Positions 41,140-49,204 of a stretch of 64,000 nucleotides of DNA are shown here, in pieces. The notes beneath the pieces were generated by a model, which saw only the letters and a list, made by a program, of their open reading frames with translations, made no database searches and was not told the origin of the DNA. Origin of the DNA: Clostridia bacterium (lineage in GTDB: Bacteria; Bacillota; Clostridia; Oscillospirales; Acutalibacteraceae); assembly GCA_017507805.1 (NCBI GenBank), contig JAFWAC010000013.1, positions 1 to 64,000 on the forward strand, written 5' to 3'. The translations under genes were made by a program, and so were the position numbers. Numbering within the stretch: position 1 is the first letter of the stretch; every line of letters begins with the position of its first letter.

Positions 41140-41188
41140 TCAGTTAGGGAGCAATCCCCCGCGAGTTCGAATCTCGCCGTCTCCGCCA
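41133..41188 (+). pseudogene. 3' half of interrupted tRNA-Ser(CGA)
   Basis: Contains loop CTCGAAA, 3' anticodon stem TCAGT, variable arm GGGA-GCAA-TCCC, T-arm GCGAG-TTCGAAT-CTCGC, acceptor CGTCTCC, discriminator G and CCA. It has no 5' half or promoter of its own and pairs with 15296-15335. Confidence 0.9.
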
Positions 41189-41189
41189 A

Positions 41190-41232
41190 TTGAGTGTTCA
41201 TAATTTTCTCATTATGAACACTCTTTCTTTAT
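41190..41232 (+). terminator. Host tRNA-Ser terminator
   Basis: A 12-bp perfect stem (GAGTGTTCATAA / TTATGAACACTC) with a short loop followed by TTTCTTTATTTT, just after the tRNA CCA. Confidence 0.85.
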
Positions 41233-41411
41233 TTTATTACAATAAAGAACAATTTGCGATATAATACACATATAAATTACAAAAGAGAGTAATTATCATT
41301 GCTAAACAACTCACAAAAGCACAAGCGCTTGAAAAATTAAATGTTATAGATTTGAACCTTTTAATCTAACATACTATTTATAGAACATATTCCCGTTATC
41401 TTTTGTTATTT
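41233..41411. other. Intergenic with promoter remnant
   Basis: A TATAAT near 41258 and a 23-codon frame starting at an ATT (AKQLTKAQALEKLNVIDL) are present, but no convincing gene. It may be a remnant of a gene lost next to the degraded AraC gene. Confidence 0.25.
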
Positions 41412-41600
41412 TTAAGATTTGCTTATTTTTCTGAATAGTGCAGGGGAGAAGCCGGTTGCTTTTTAAAACACAAGCGAGAAATAGTTTCTGTCACTAAAAT
41501 TAAGCCTTGGAGAAACATCATCGATTGTTAAGTCAGAATTAATCAGCATTGTTTTAGAGATATCTATTCTTAAATTACGATAAAATATATAGCTGTTTTT
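41412..41600 (-). pseudogene. AraC-family regulator remnant
   Basis: On the minus strand, YIFYRNLRIDISKTMLINSD, then LTIDDVSPRLNFSDRNYFSL and after an in-frame stop KATGFSPALFRK, is the C-terminal half of an AraC-type DNA-binding domain. The TAA interrupts the usual FKK before the ATGFSP signature, and the N-terminal sensor and first HTH are absent. A dead fragment. Confidence 0.7.
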
Positions 41601-41624
41601 GTTGTATTAGTCTTAAAAAGGATA

Positions 41625-41653
41625 GAATAACCGTCTATATTTTTTCATACAAT
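41625..41653 (+). promoter_or_regulatory. Putative sigma-E promoter of spoIIID
   Basis: GAATAAC (41625-41631), a 14-base spacer and CATACAAT (41646-41653) match the sporulation sigma-E pattern (ATA then CATAnnnT). Sigma-E transcribes spoIIID in Bacillus subtilis. Confidence 0.55.
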
Positions 41654-41679
41654 TAATTAGTATAATAGGAGTTGATTGT

Positions 41680-41925
41680 ATGAGAGATGAGGTACAGGAC
41701 AGAGCAGTAATATTAGGGGAGTACATATTAGATACAGGAGCCACCGTTCGCGCCACTGCAAAGGTGTTTAAAATTTCTAAGTCCACAGTGCACAAGGATG
41801 TGACCCAGAAGCTTTATTATGAAAATCCGCAGCTTTACCGTATGGTAAAGGAGGTGCTCGAAAAAAACAAGCAGGAGCGCCACATCAGAGGCGGTATGGC
41901 TACGAGACGCAAATATAAGGGATGA
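41680..41925 (+). CDS. spoIIID: Stage III sporulation transcriptional regulator SpoIIID
   Basis: DNA-binding regulator of 81 residues that tunes mother-cell gene expression during sporulation. The HTH (ATVRATAKVFKISKSTVHKDV) and basic C-terminal tail (RHIRGGMATRRKYKG) match SpoIIID; the length is standard. AGGAG lies ahead of the ATG. Its presence shows the organism has the sporulation programme. The gene stands alone between a sigma-E-type promoter and a terminator. Confidence 0.93.
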   Translation: MRDEVQDRAVILGEYILDTGATVRATAKVFKISKSTVHKDVTQKLYYENPQLYRMVKEVLEKNKQERHIRGGMATRRKYKG

Positions 41926-41937
41926 AAATTAACAGAA

Positions 41938-41975
41938 TTAAAGCCGGAGGCTGTTTTCACAGTCGCCGGCTTTAA
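41938..41975. terminator. Bidirectional terminator, spoIIID / crp
   Basis: TTAAAGCCGG / CCGGCTTTAA arms with a further internal GCTG..CAGT pairing, between convergent spoIIID and the Crp/Fnr gene; A/T-rich on both sides. Confidence 0.7.
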
Positions 41976-42005
41976 AATTGTCAAATAGGTTTTATCGGTT
42001 GAGGC

Positions 42006-42674
42006 TTAATATTTTTCTAACAGCTCAAAGGTGTTTTTCTTACTATACAGCACACCCTCATTCCTCAGCTTGCTGATTTCTACCGACAAGCCGCTGCGGT
42101 CAACCTCGAGGTAATCTGCAAGCTCCTGACGGTTAAAGGGTATCTGAAAGCGGTTACAGCCCTCTTTTTTTGCCTGAAGGGACAAATATGTCATAAGCTT
42201 TTCTCTGGTTGTGCGCTTTGAGGTGATTTCCTGCTTTTGGTGAAATGAAATTGTTTTTGCGGCAAGGTCCTTCATAAGGTTGAATATAAGCTGCTGATGA
42301 AAGCCGCAGTTATTTGAGCAGGTATGCAGGATGTGACTGCAATCAATAAGCATAACCTCGCAGGGCTCGTTTGCAACTACCGTTACGGGAATTGACTTGA
42401 TTTCGGCGCAGGCAAAGGCTTCGCCGAATACCTGAGATGGCTCAATATTGCTTAATATGCTCCTGAAACCAAAGTAATCCACCTGAATAATCTGTGCCGA
42501 GCCCGACAAAACGATACCGATATATCTGGCAGGGCTACCCTCTGACATAATGGTATATTTTTTGTCAAAGCTTTCAACCTTGACACCGAGACATCGGAGC
42601 ATTTTAAAGAGATTTTCACTTTCGATATTATCAAACAAAGGGCATTTTTCTAAAATTTTATAATATTTTTTCAT
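42006..42674 (-). CDS. Crp/Fnr-family transcriptional regulator
   Basis: About 222 residues: an N-terminal cyclic-nucleotide-type sensor barrel (LFDNIESENLFKMLRCLG, GIVLSGSAQII), a dimerisation helix and a C-terminal Crp-type HTH (FQIPFNRQELADYLEVDRSGLSVEISKLRNEG). Two cysteines in HTCSNNCGF near 135 could be redox- or metal-sensing, but no N-terminal FNR cysteine cluster is present. I start at 42674, where GGAGAG is well spaced; a long in-frame extension to 43052 runs through the divergent gene and is not credible. It probably activates the divergent ldhA-like operon. Confidence 0.82.
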   Translation of the reverse strand: MKKYYKILEKCPLFDNIESENLFKMLRCLGVKVESFDKKYTIMSEGSPARYIGIVLSGSAQIIQVDYFGFRSILSNIEPSQVFGEAFACAEIKSIPVTVVANEPCEVMLIDCSHILHTCSNNCGFHQQLIFNLMKDLAAKTISFHQKQEITSKRTTREKLMTYLSLQAKKEGCNRFQIPFNRQELADYLEVDRSGLSVEISKLRNEGVLYSKKNTFELLEKY

Positions 42675-42687
42675 TTTTCTCTCCATT

Positions 42688-42730
42688 TGTTGAAAATTCA
42701 ACAGAAATATTATCTTTATTGTACTATAAT
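42688..42730 (+). promoter_or_regulatory. Crp/Fnr-type operator and class II promoter
   Basis: A perfect 16-bp palindrome TGTTGAAAATTCAACA (42688-42703) is centred at 42695.5. A TATAAT (42725-42730) predicts a start at about 42737, placing the palindrome at -41.5, the class II activator position. No good -35 box is present, consistent with activator dependence. Confidence 0.72.
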
Positions 42731-42758
42731 AATCCCAGAAAAGCAAGGAGGTTTTAAT

Positions 42759-43811
42759 TTGAAAATGGAAAACAGGATAAAAATTGCTTTTTTTGATACT
42801 AAACCGTATGACAAGCCTTCCTTTGAAAGGTTTGGTGAGAAGTACGGAATAACCTTTAAATATTACGAAACCAAGCTCAATGAGGATACGGTTGAGCTGG
42901 CACAGGGGTATGACGGTGTTTGCGCTTTTGTTAATGATACAGTAAATGCCGCTGTTATTGACAGCCTGGCTGATATGGGTGTTAAGGTGCTGGCATTGCG
43001 CTGTGCAGGCTTTAACAATGTGGATATGAAGTATGCCTTCGGTAAAATTCATGTACTGCGAGTGCCTGCATACTCACCCTATGCAGTTGCAGAGCATACA
43101 ATGGCTTTATTGCTCACCTCTATCCGCCGTATTCACAAGGCATATATCCGAACGAGGGATTTTAATTTCAGCCTTTCGGGGCTTACCGGCTTTGACCTTC
43201 ACGGCAAAACTGTCGGAGTAATAGGCACAGGTAAAATAGGACGGGTATTTATTGATATTTGCCGCGGCTTTGGAATGAAGGTTTTGGCTTACGATAAATT
43301 TCCGGCAGAGGGCTTGGATAACGGTGACACGGTAAGGTATGTTGAGCTTGACGAGCTGTTTGCAAACAGTGATATTATTTCACTTCATTGCCCGCTTAAC
43401 GAGGAAACACATCATATAATTAATGCCGAAGCGCTTGAAAAATGCAAACGCGGGGTTGTTATTCTTAATACATCAAGGGGCGCACTGGTAGATGCCGAGG
43501 CACTGCTTGCAGGAATTAAATCGAGAAAGGTGGGAGCCGCCTGTCTTGATGTTTACGAGGAGGAGTCCGATTTGTTTTTTGAGGATAACTCAGGACACAT
43601 TTTGGAGGATGACACCTTGGCAAGACTTATATCCATGCCGAATGTTATAGTAACCTCGCATCAGGCGTTTCTAACCGAGGATGCGCTTGAAAATATTGCC
43701 GAGACAACGGTAAAAAACATTGTAGACTTTTTTGAGAAAAAGCAATGCCCTAATGAGCTTTGCTACCGCAAAGGAACGGCGGAGGATTGCAAAGACGGAA
43801 AATGCTTTTAG
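42759..43811 (+). CDS. ldhA: D-lactate dehydrogenase-like 2-hydroxyacid dehydrogenase
   Basis: NAD-dependent D-2-hydroxyacid dehydrogenase of about 350 residues. Landmarks are RCAGFNNVD (substrate loop, about 76), GVIGTGKIGRV (NAD fold, about 149), NTSRGALVD (catalytic Arg, about 233), DVYEEES (Glu, about 262) and TSHQAFLT (catalytic His, about 297). I start at the TTG 42759, seven bases after AAGGAGG; the ATG at 42765 is less well spaced. D-lactate formation recycles NADH during fermentation. The Crp/Fnr site upstream suggests control by redox or oxygen status. A ferredoxin gene follows after 13 bases. Confidence 0.85.
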   Translation: MKMENRIKIAFFDTKPYDKPSFERFGEKYGITFKYYETKLNEDTVELAQGYDGVCAFVNDTVNAAVIDSLADMGVKVLALRCAGFNNVDMKYAFGKIHVLRVPAYSPYAVAEHTMALLLTSIRRIHKAYIRTRDFNFSLSGLTGFDLHGKTVGVIGTGKIGRVFIDICRGFGMKVLAYDKFPAEGLDNGDTVRYVELDELFANSDIISLHCPLNEETHHIINAEALEKCKRGVVILNTSRGALVDAEALLAGIKSRKVGAACLDVYEEESDLFFEDNSGHILEDDTLARLISMPNVIVTSHQAFLTEDALENIAETTVKNIVDFFEKKQCPNELCYRKGTAEDCKDGKCF

Positions 43812-43824
43812 GGAGGATTTTGTA

Positions 43825-44523
43825 ATGATAAGAAAAATCATAAGGATAGACGAAGCAAAATGCAACGGATGCGGTGCCTGTGCCGCTGCCTGCCATGAGG
43901 GAGCGATTGAGATGGTAAACGGAGTGGCAAAGCTCACCCGTGAGGATTACTGTGACGGTTTGGGCGACTGCTTGCCTGCATGCCCGACAAATGCCATAAC
44001 ATTTGAGGAAAGGGAGGCACCTGCTTATGACGAGGCCGCGGTTAATAAGGCAAAGCTTAAAAAAGCAGGGGGCACACTGCCATGTGGCTGCCCGGGTACT
44101 AATTCCAAGGTTATTAAGCGAGAAGCGCAGGCACCGACAGTGAAATCTGTGGCTGTTACAAGTCAGCTTTCTCAGTGGCCCTGCCAGATAAAGCTTGTGC
44201 CGGTTAATGCGCCTTATTTTGAAGATGCCAATCTGCTTATCGCAGCCGATTGCACAGCCTTTGCCTACGGTAATTTTCACAACGATTTTATCCGCAATCA
44301 TATTACACTTATTGGCTGTCCCAAGCTTGATGAGGGCGATTATGCCGAAAAGCTGACACAAATTATTTCAAATAACAATATCAAAAGCGTGAAGGTGGTC
44401 CGTATGGAGGTGCCCTGCTGCGGCGGTATCGAGAATGCAGTAAAGAGGGCGCTTATGCAAAGCGGTAAATTTATTCCGTGGCAGGTGGTAACAATATCCA
44501 CAGACGGAAAAATTCTTGAATAA
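43825..44523 (+). CDS. 4Fe-4S dicluster ferredoxin-domain protein
   Basis: About 232 residues. Two [4Fe-4S] motifs at the N-terminus: CNGCGACAAACHEG (about 13-26) and CDGLGDCLPACP (about 42-53, first spacing altered). A middle CGCPG and a C-terminal domain with DCTAFAYG and VPCCGG follow. GGGAGG is nine bases ahead of ATG 43825. Co-transcribed with the lactate dehydrogenase, it probably passes electrons to the flavodiiron or hybrid-cluster type systems; the partner is inferred from position. Confidence 0.78.
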   Translation: MIRKIIRIDEAKCNGCGACAAACHEGAIEMVNGVAKLTREDYCDGLGDCLPACPTNAITFEEREAPAYDEAAVNKAKLKKAGGTLPCGCPGTNSKVIKREAQAPTVKSVAVTSQLSQWPCQIKLVPVNAPYFEDANLLIAADCTAFAYGNFHNDFIRNHITLIGCPKLDEGDYAEKLTQIISNNNIKSVKVVRMEVPCCGGIENAVKRALMQSGKFIPWQVVTISTDGKILE

Positions 44524-44597
44524 TTTTCAAAAAAATGGTTGAATATTTAATTGAGAAATAATATAATTACCTTAATGTATTTTAAAGGAGAAACATT

Positions 44598-46388
44598 ATG
44601 ATTATCACAAACGATATCAAATATATTGGTGTCAATGACCATAAGGTTGACCTGTTTGAGGGACAGTATGAGGTTCCCAACGGAATATCATATAATTCCT
44701 ATGCGATTTTAGACCAAAAAATCGCTGTTATGGATACGGTGGATGCCTCTTTCACCCACGAATGGTTGGATAATATTCAAAACACACTCGGCAACAGAAA
44801 GCCGGATTTCCTGATTATTCAGCATATGGAGCCTGACCATTCGGCAAATATTATGAATTTTGTCAAGGCTTATCCCGATGCAAAAATTGTGTCATCAGCT
44901 AAAGCCTTTGCAATGATGAAAAACTTTTTCGGCACCGATTTTGCGGAAAAGCAGATAGTTGTGGGTGAGGGGGACACACTTTCACTCGGAAAACATAATC
45001 TTACCTTTGTTACAGCACCAATGGTACATTGGCCGGAGGTTATCGTGACCTATGACAGTACAGACAAGGTTTTATTCTCGGCAGACGGCTTCGGAAAATT
45101 CGGAGCGCTGGATGTGGAGGAGGATTGGACATGTGAGGCTCGCCGTTACTATATCGGTATAGTTGGCAAGTATGGCGCTCAGGTGCAAAATCTGTTAAAA
45201 AAGGCGGCAGGTCTTGATATTGAGATTATCTGCCCACTCCACGGCCCTGTTCTTAAGGAAAATCTTGGCTATTACATTGATAAATATAATACTTGGTCAA
45301 GCTATCAGCCCGAGGAGGAGGGTATAGTTATTGCGTATACCTCGGTTTACGGGAATACTAAAAAGGCGGTTACCCTTCTTGCCGAGAAATTAAAGGAAAA
45401 CGGCTGCCCGAAGGTAGTGGTAAACGACCTTGCAAGATGCGATATAGCAGAGGCTGTTGAGGATGCCTTCCGTTACAGCAAGCTTGTGCTTGCCACAACC
45501 ACCTATAACGCAGAAATATTCCCCTTTATGCGTGAATTTATCAGCCATTTGACCGAGAGGAATTTCAGCAACCGCACAGTTGCATTTATAGAAAACGGTA
45601 GCTGGGCGCCCCTTGCCGCAAAGGTTATGAGGGAAATGCTCGAAAAAAGCAAAAACCTCACCTTTGCTGAGAATACGGTTAAAATTCTATCCGCACTTAA
45701 CGAGGAAAGTCTGGCACAGCTTGATGCACTCTCTGAGGAGCTTTGCAGGGAATATTTGGCACAGCAGGATGCCACAGCAAATAAGAACGACCTGACAGCC
45801 CTTTTCAATATCGGTTACGGGCTATATGTTGTGACCTCTAATGACGGCAAAAAGGATAACGGTTTAATAGTTAATACCGTTACGCAGGTAACTAATACAC
45901 CCAACCGAATTGCGGTTACAATTAATAAGGAAAATTATTCTCATCATGTTATTAAGCAGACGGGTATTATGAATATAAACTGCCTGACGGTGGATGCCCC
46001 CTTTGCAGTGTTTGAAAAATTCGGTTTCACAAGCGGCAGAAACACCGATAAATTTGCCGATTGCGAGCCGCTTCGCTCGGATAACGGTCTTGTTTTCCTG
46101 CCGCGCAACATAAATTCCTTTATGTCCCTTAAGGTTGAGCAGTATGTTGATTTTGATACTCACGGAATGTTTATATGCTCTGTAACCGAGGCAAGGGTAA
46201 TCTCCGACAGAGAAACCATGACCTACACCTACTATCAAAATAATGTTAAGCCAAAGCCCCAGACTGAGGGTAAAAAGGGTTATGTCTGCAAAATTTGCGG
46301 TTATGTTTATGAGGGTGATGTTCTGCCCGAGGATTTCATCTGTCCTTTATGTAAGCACGGCGCCGCTGATTTCGAGGAAATAAAATAA
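44598..46388 (+). CDS. Flavodiiron protein fused to flavin reductase and rubredoxin domains
   Basis: A 596-residue oxygen- or NO-reducing protein. Residues 1-245 form a metallo-beta-lactamase diiron core (HMEPDH, APMVHWPE, SADGFGKFG, CPLHGPV). Residues 255-395 are a flavodoxin domain (AYTSVYGNTKKAV) with FMN. Residues about 400-550 are a flavin-reductase-like domain (LFNIGYGLYVVTS), and the C-terminus is a rubredoxin (CKICGYVY, CPLCKHG). The fused layout lets NAD(P)H-derived electrons reach the diiron site in one chain, reducing O2 to water. Ferritin and rubredoxin genes follow. Confidence 0.9.
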   Translation: MIITNDIKYIGVNDHKVDLFEGQYEVPNGISYNSYAILDQKIAVMDTVDASFTHEWLDNIQNTLGNRKPDFLIIQHMEPDHSANIMNFVKAYPDAKIVSSAKAFAMMKNFFGTDFAEKQIVVGEGDTLSLGKHNLTFVTAPMVHWPEVIVTYDSTDKVLFSADGFGKFGALDVEEDWTCEARRYYIGIVGKYGAQVQNLLKKAAGLDIEIICPLHGPVLKENLGYYIDKYNTWSSYQPEEEGIVIAYTSVYGNTKKAVTLLAEKLKENGCPKVVVNDLARCDIAEAVEDAFRYSKLVLATTTYNAEIFPFMREFISHLTERNFSNRTVAFIENGSWAPLAAKVMREMLEKSKNLTFAENTVKILSALNEESLAQLDALSEELCREYLAQQDATANKNDLTALFNIGYGLYVVTSNDGKKDNGLIVNTVTQVTNTPNRIAVTINKENYSHHVIKQTGIMNINCLTVDAPFAVFEKFGFTSGRNTDKFADCEPLRSDNGLVFLPRNINSFMSLKVEQYVDFDTHGMFICSVTEARVISDRETMTYTYYQNNVKPKPQTEGKKGYVCKICGYVYEGDVLPEDFICPLCKHGAADFEEIK

Positions 46389-46410
46389 AAAATATAAGGA
46401 GCTTTAAAAA

Positions 46411-46920
46411 ATGGATAAGAAAGTACATGAATTGCTAAACAACCAAATAAACAAGGAGTTTTATTCGGCATACCTTTATCTGGATTTTTCCAACTATTTC
46501 AAGGCAAAGGGACTTGACGGCTTTGCAAATTGGTATATGGTGCAGGCACAGGAGGAAAGAGACCACGCAATGCTTTTCTACACCTATCTGCAAAATGAAA
46601 ATATGCCTGTCACCCTTGAGGAAATAGCAAAGCCTGATAAGGTTTTTGAGGAAAATATGCAGGTGCTTGAAGCGGGTCTGGAACACGAAAAATATGTAAC
46701 GTCTCTCATTAATGATATTTACGGTGCGGCTTATGATGTAAGAGATTTCCGCACAATGCAGTTCCTTGATTGGTTTGTTAAGGAGCAGGGTGAGGAGGAA
46801 ACAAATGCCAATGATTTGATTTCAAAAATGGAATTGTTCGGCTCCGACCCTAAAAGCCTTTATATGCTTAATCAGGAATTGGCAGCAAGGGTTTATTCAG
46901 CACCTTCATTGGTATTATAA
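46411..46920 (+). CDS. ftnA: Ferritin
   Basis: A 169-residue non-haem ferritin. Ferroxidase ligands are in NKEFYSAYLYLDF (Glu17-type), QAQEERDHA (ERDH) and KEQGEEETNAND (E..Q..EE). It stores iron and removes it as a Fenton catalyst. AAGGAG precedes the ATG. It lies 22 bases after the flavodiiron gene and 22 before rubredoxin, so is co-expressed with oxygen defence. Confidence 0.92.
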   Translation: MDKKVHELLNNQINKEFYSAYLYLDFSNYFKAKGLDGFANWYMVQAQEERDHAMLFYTYLQNENMPVTLEEIAKPDKVFEENMQVLEAGLEHEKYVTSLINDIYGAAYDVRDFRTMQFLDWFVKEQGEEETNANDLISKMELFGSDPKSLYMLNQELAARVYSAPSLVL

Positions 46921-46942
46921 TTTTTAAAAGGAGGTAAGTGAA

Positions 46943-47101
46943 ATGAAAAAGTATGTTTGCAATGTATGCGGCTGGGTTTATGACGAAGCGGCAGGTGATC
47001 CCGATAACGGAATAGCTGCAGGCACAAAGTTTGAGGATTTGCCTGAGGATTTTGTCTGCCCTCTTTGCGGAGTTGGCAAGGACGATTTCAGCGAGGAATA
47101 A
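46943..47101 (+). CDS. Rubredoxin
   Basis: Fifty-two residues, [19 protein letters not shown] to the end, with the two CxxC pairs (CNVCG, CPLCG) that bind one iron. AAAGGAGG lies before the ATG. It is a small electron carrier, here likely donating to the flavodiiron protein or a rubrerythrin-type enzyme. Confidence 0.92.
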   Translation: MKKYVCNVCGWVYDEAAGDPDNGIAAGTKFEDLPEDFVCPLCGVGKDDFSEE

Positions 47102-47108
47102 ACTAAAG

Positions 47109-47150
47109 AGTTCCCACACCGCACATGGTTTAATGCGTGGCGTGGGAACT
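47109..47150 (+). terminator. Hairpin after rubredoxin
   Basis: AGTTCCCAC / GTGGGAACT with internal CCGCA / TGCG pairing, followed by TGTGTT. Weak T-run, so possibly a partial terminator between rubredoxin and the ZIP gene. Confidence 0.5.
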
Positions 47151-47168
47151 TGTGTTAAGGGAGAAAAA

Positions 47169-47921
47169 ATGGAGCTTGTATTATTAACTGCATTGGGTGT
47201 TGGCGGCGCAACCGTTGCCGGTGCTTTGATAGGATTTATATTTAAAAATATTTCACACAAATTTTCGGATATCGTGCTGTCCTTTGCGGCAGGGGTTATG
47301 CTTGCGGCGGCAGTTTTTGGGCTGGTTATTCCGTCTTTGGATTACGGAGGAAAATACGGGCTTGTTATTACCGTTATCGGGATTTTTGCAGGCGCTTTTT
47401 GCCTCAACCTTATAGATAAGCTCGTACCCCATCTCCACAAGCTGATGGGAACGGATGCGGAAGCTCATAACAATACGAATTTAAGCAAGGTACTTTTGTT
47501 TGTCACAGCTATCGCCATACATAATTTGCCTGAGGGTATTGCCGCAGGTGTAGGCTTTGGCTCGGGGGACAGCACACAGGCGCTTATTATTGCCGGAGGT
47601 ATAGCACTGCAAAATATTCCGGAGGGTATGGTTATTATTGCACCTATGCTGGCGGCAGGAGTATCTCCGCGCCGTACCTTTGTGTGCGCTATGATTACCG
47701 GTCTTGTTGAGGTTGCAGGCACCCTGATAGGCTATTTTGCAGTAAGCGTGGCGTCATTTATACTGCCCTTTGCGCTTGCCTTTGCAGGCGGCACAATGCT
47801 TTATGTGATAAGTGATGAAATGATACCGGAAACTCACGCACACGGAAGCGAGCGCGGAGCAACCTATGCGTTGCTTGTGGGCTTTTGTATTATGCTTGCA
47901 ACCGATGTATTGTTGGGTTAA
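47169..47921 (+). CDS. ZIP-family metal transporter
   Basis: About 250 residues with seven or eight membrane segments. The ZIP motifs HNLPEGIAAGVGFG (fourth helix) and QNIPEGMVI (fifth) supply the metal-binding His/Asn/Glu. It probably imports divalent metal such as Zn or Fe. GGGAG supports ATG 47169; a longer upstream frame overlaps rubredoxin and is not real. Confidence 0.88.
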   Translation: MELVLLTALGVGGATVAGALIGFIFKNISHKFSDIVLSFAAGVMLAAAVFGLVIPSLDYGGKYGLVITVIGIFAGAFCLNLIDKLVPHLHKLMGTDAEAHNNTNLSKVLLFVTAIAIHNLPEGIAAGVGFGSGDSTQALIIAGGIALQNIPEGMVIIAPMLAAGVSPRRTFVCAMITGLVEVAGTLIGYFAVSVASFILPFALAFAGGTMLYVISDEMIPETHAHGSERGATYALLVGFCIMLATDVLLG

Positions 47922-47938
47922 TTCAGGGGGAAGCTTTT

Positions 47939-49141
47939 ATGTATATTACTGAGCCTTTAAGAAAAACAGAAATAAAAGGGCACTATGATGTCATTGTTTC
48001 CGGCGGAGGTATTGCCGGAATTTCTGCCGCTTTAGCGGCGGGCAGACAAGGCAAAAGGGTGCTTTTGATTGAAAAAATGTATATGCTGGGCGGTCTTGCA
48101 ACAGCCGGGCTTATAACTATTTATTTGCCTCTTTGTGACGGCAAGGGCAGACAGGTTAGCTTCGGTATTGCGGAGGAGCTGTTGCGCTTATCGGTGAAGT
48201 ATGGATATGAGCCGACCGTAGATGGCGGTAAAAGGGGCTATGCTTGGATTGAAAACGATGCCGAAGGCAAGGCTAAGCACCGCTTTGAGGTACAGTTTAA
48301 TGCCAATTTGTTTGCCATTCTTTGTGAAGGGCTTTTAATTCAGAACGGGGTAGAGCTTTTGTACGGCACAGCTGTTTGCGGCTGTAATGTTGAAAACCAA
48401 AGGATTACCGCAGTTATAACTGAGGGTAAGGACGGTAGGCAAGCCTTTACCGCAAATTCATTTGTTGATTCAACGGGTGATGCCGATTTGTGCCTTTATT
48501 CGGGTGCCAAAACCCGTGTTTTCGGGCAGGGAAATGTTTTGGCTTCGTGGTATTATGAGCTTTTGGAAAACAAGTATCGGCTTAATCCGCTGGGCTTTTC
48601 GGATATTCCCGAAAAGTATAAAAAAGCCGAAGCCGAGGACAAACGAAAACGGTATTGCGGTCTTACCTCAAGGGAGCTTACCGAAATGACGGTTGAGGCA
48701 CATTCTGCTATTAAGCAGGATTTTCTGAAAAAAGGCGGTATAGACCAATCACACGCTGTTTGCAGTATTGCTACTGTGCCGCAGGTCAGAATGACGAGGT
48801 GCATAGCGGGTGCGTATTCTATGAATGATACCGAAAGCTTTAAGTATTTTGATGACAGTATTGGTATAATAAGTGATTGGCGAAAGCCGGGACCTGTGTA
48901 TGAAATACCTTTTAGTTGTCTTTACGGTAAGGAAATTAAAAATCTTGTGGCTTGCGGCAGATGTATTTCGGTTGAGGATGATATGTGGGATATAACAAGG
49001 GTTATACCTGCCTGTGCTGTCACAGGGGAGGCGGCAGGCATTGCCGCGGCTATAGCTGACGATTTTGAAAATATTGACTATAACGAGCTTTCAAACCGCC
49101 TGAGACAAGCAGGCGTAAAATTACATATACAAGAAATTTAA
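47939..49141 (+). CDS. FAD-dependent oxidoreductase
   Basis: About 400 residues. FAD-binding motif VSGGGIAGISAALAAG (about 20-35) and GGLATAGLIT (about 57) place it in the FAD_oxidored group. Late FAD-contact segment LVACGRCISVEDDMWDITR. AGGGGG precedes ATG 47939. Substrate unknown. It follows the ZIP gene by 17 bases. Confidence 0.75.
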   Translation: MYITEPLRKTEIKGHYDVIVSGGGIAGISAALAAGRQGKRVLLIEKMYMLGGLATAGLITIYLPLCDGKGRQVSFGIAEELLRLSVKYGYEPTVDGGKRGYAWIENDAEGKAKHRFEVQFNANLFAILCEGLLIQNGVELLYGTAVCGCNVENQRITAVITEGKDGRQAFTANSFVDSTGDADLCLYSGAKTRVFGQGNVLASWYYELLENKYRLNPLGFSDIPEKYKKAEAEDKRKRYCGLTSRELTEMTVEAHSAIKQDFLKKGGIDQSHAVCSIATVPQVRMTRCIAGAYSMNDTESFKYFDDSIGIISDWRKPGPVYEIPFSCLYGKEIKNLVACGRCISVEDDMWDITRVIPACAVTGEAAGIAAAIADDFENIDYNELSNRLRQAGVKLHIQEI

Positions 49142-49204
49142 AAATTTGGAAAATTTTGAAACCTTTTGCGTGTTTAAAAAGTATTGTAGGTGAGGGGGAT
49201 GGCT

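Noticed and set aside
42675-43052. N-terminal extension of the Crp/Fnr protein
   Set aside because: It runs antisense through the dehydrogenase gene, has no family similarity and the proper start at 42674 has a good ribosome binding site.
47031-47168. Longer ZIP transporter starting at 47031
   Set aside because: This part overlaps rubredoxin and its terminator; the residues are not hydrophobic and GGGAG fits ATG 47169.
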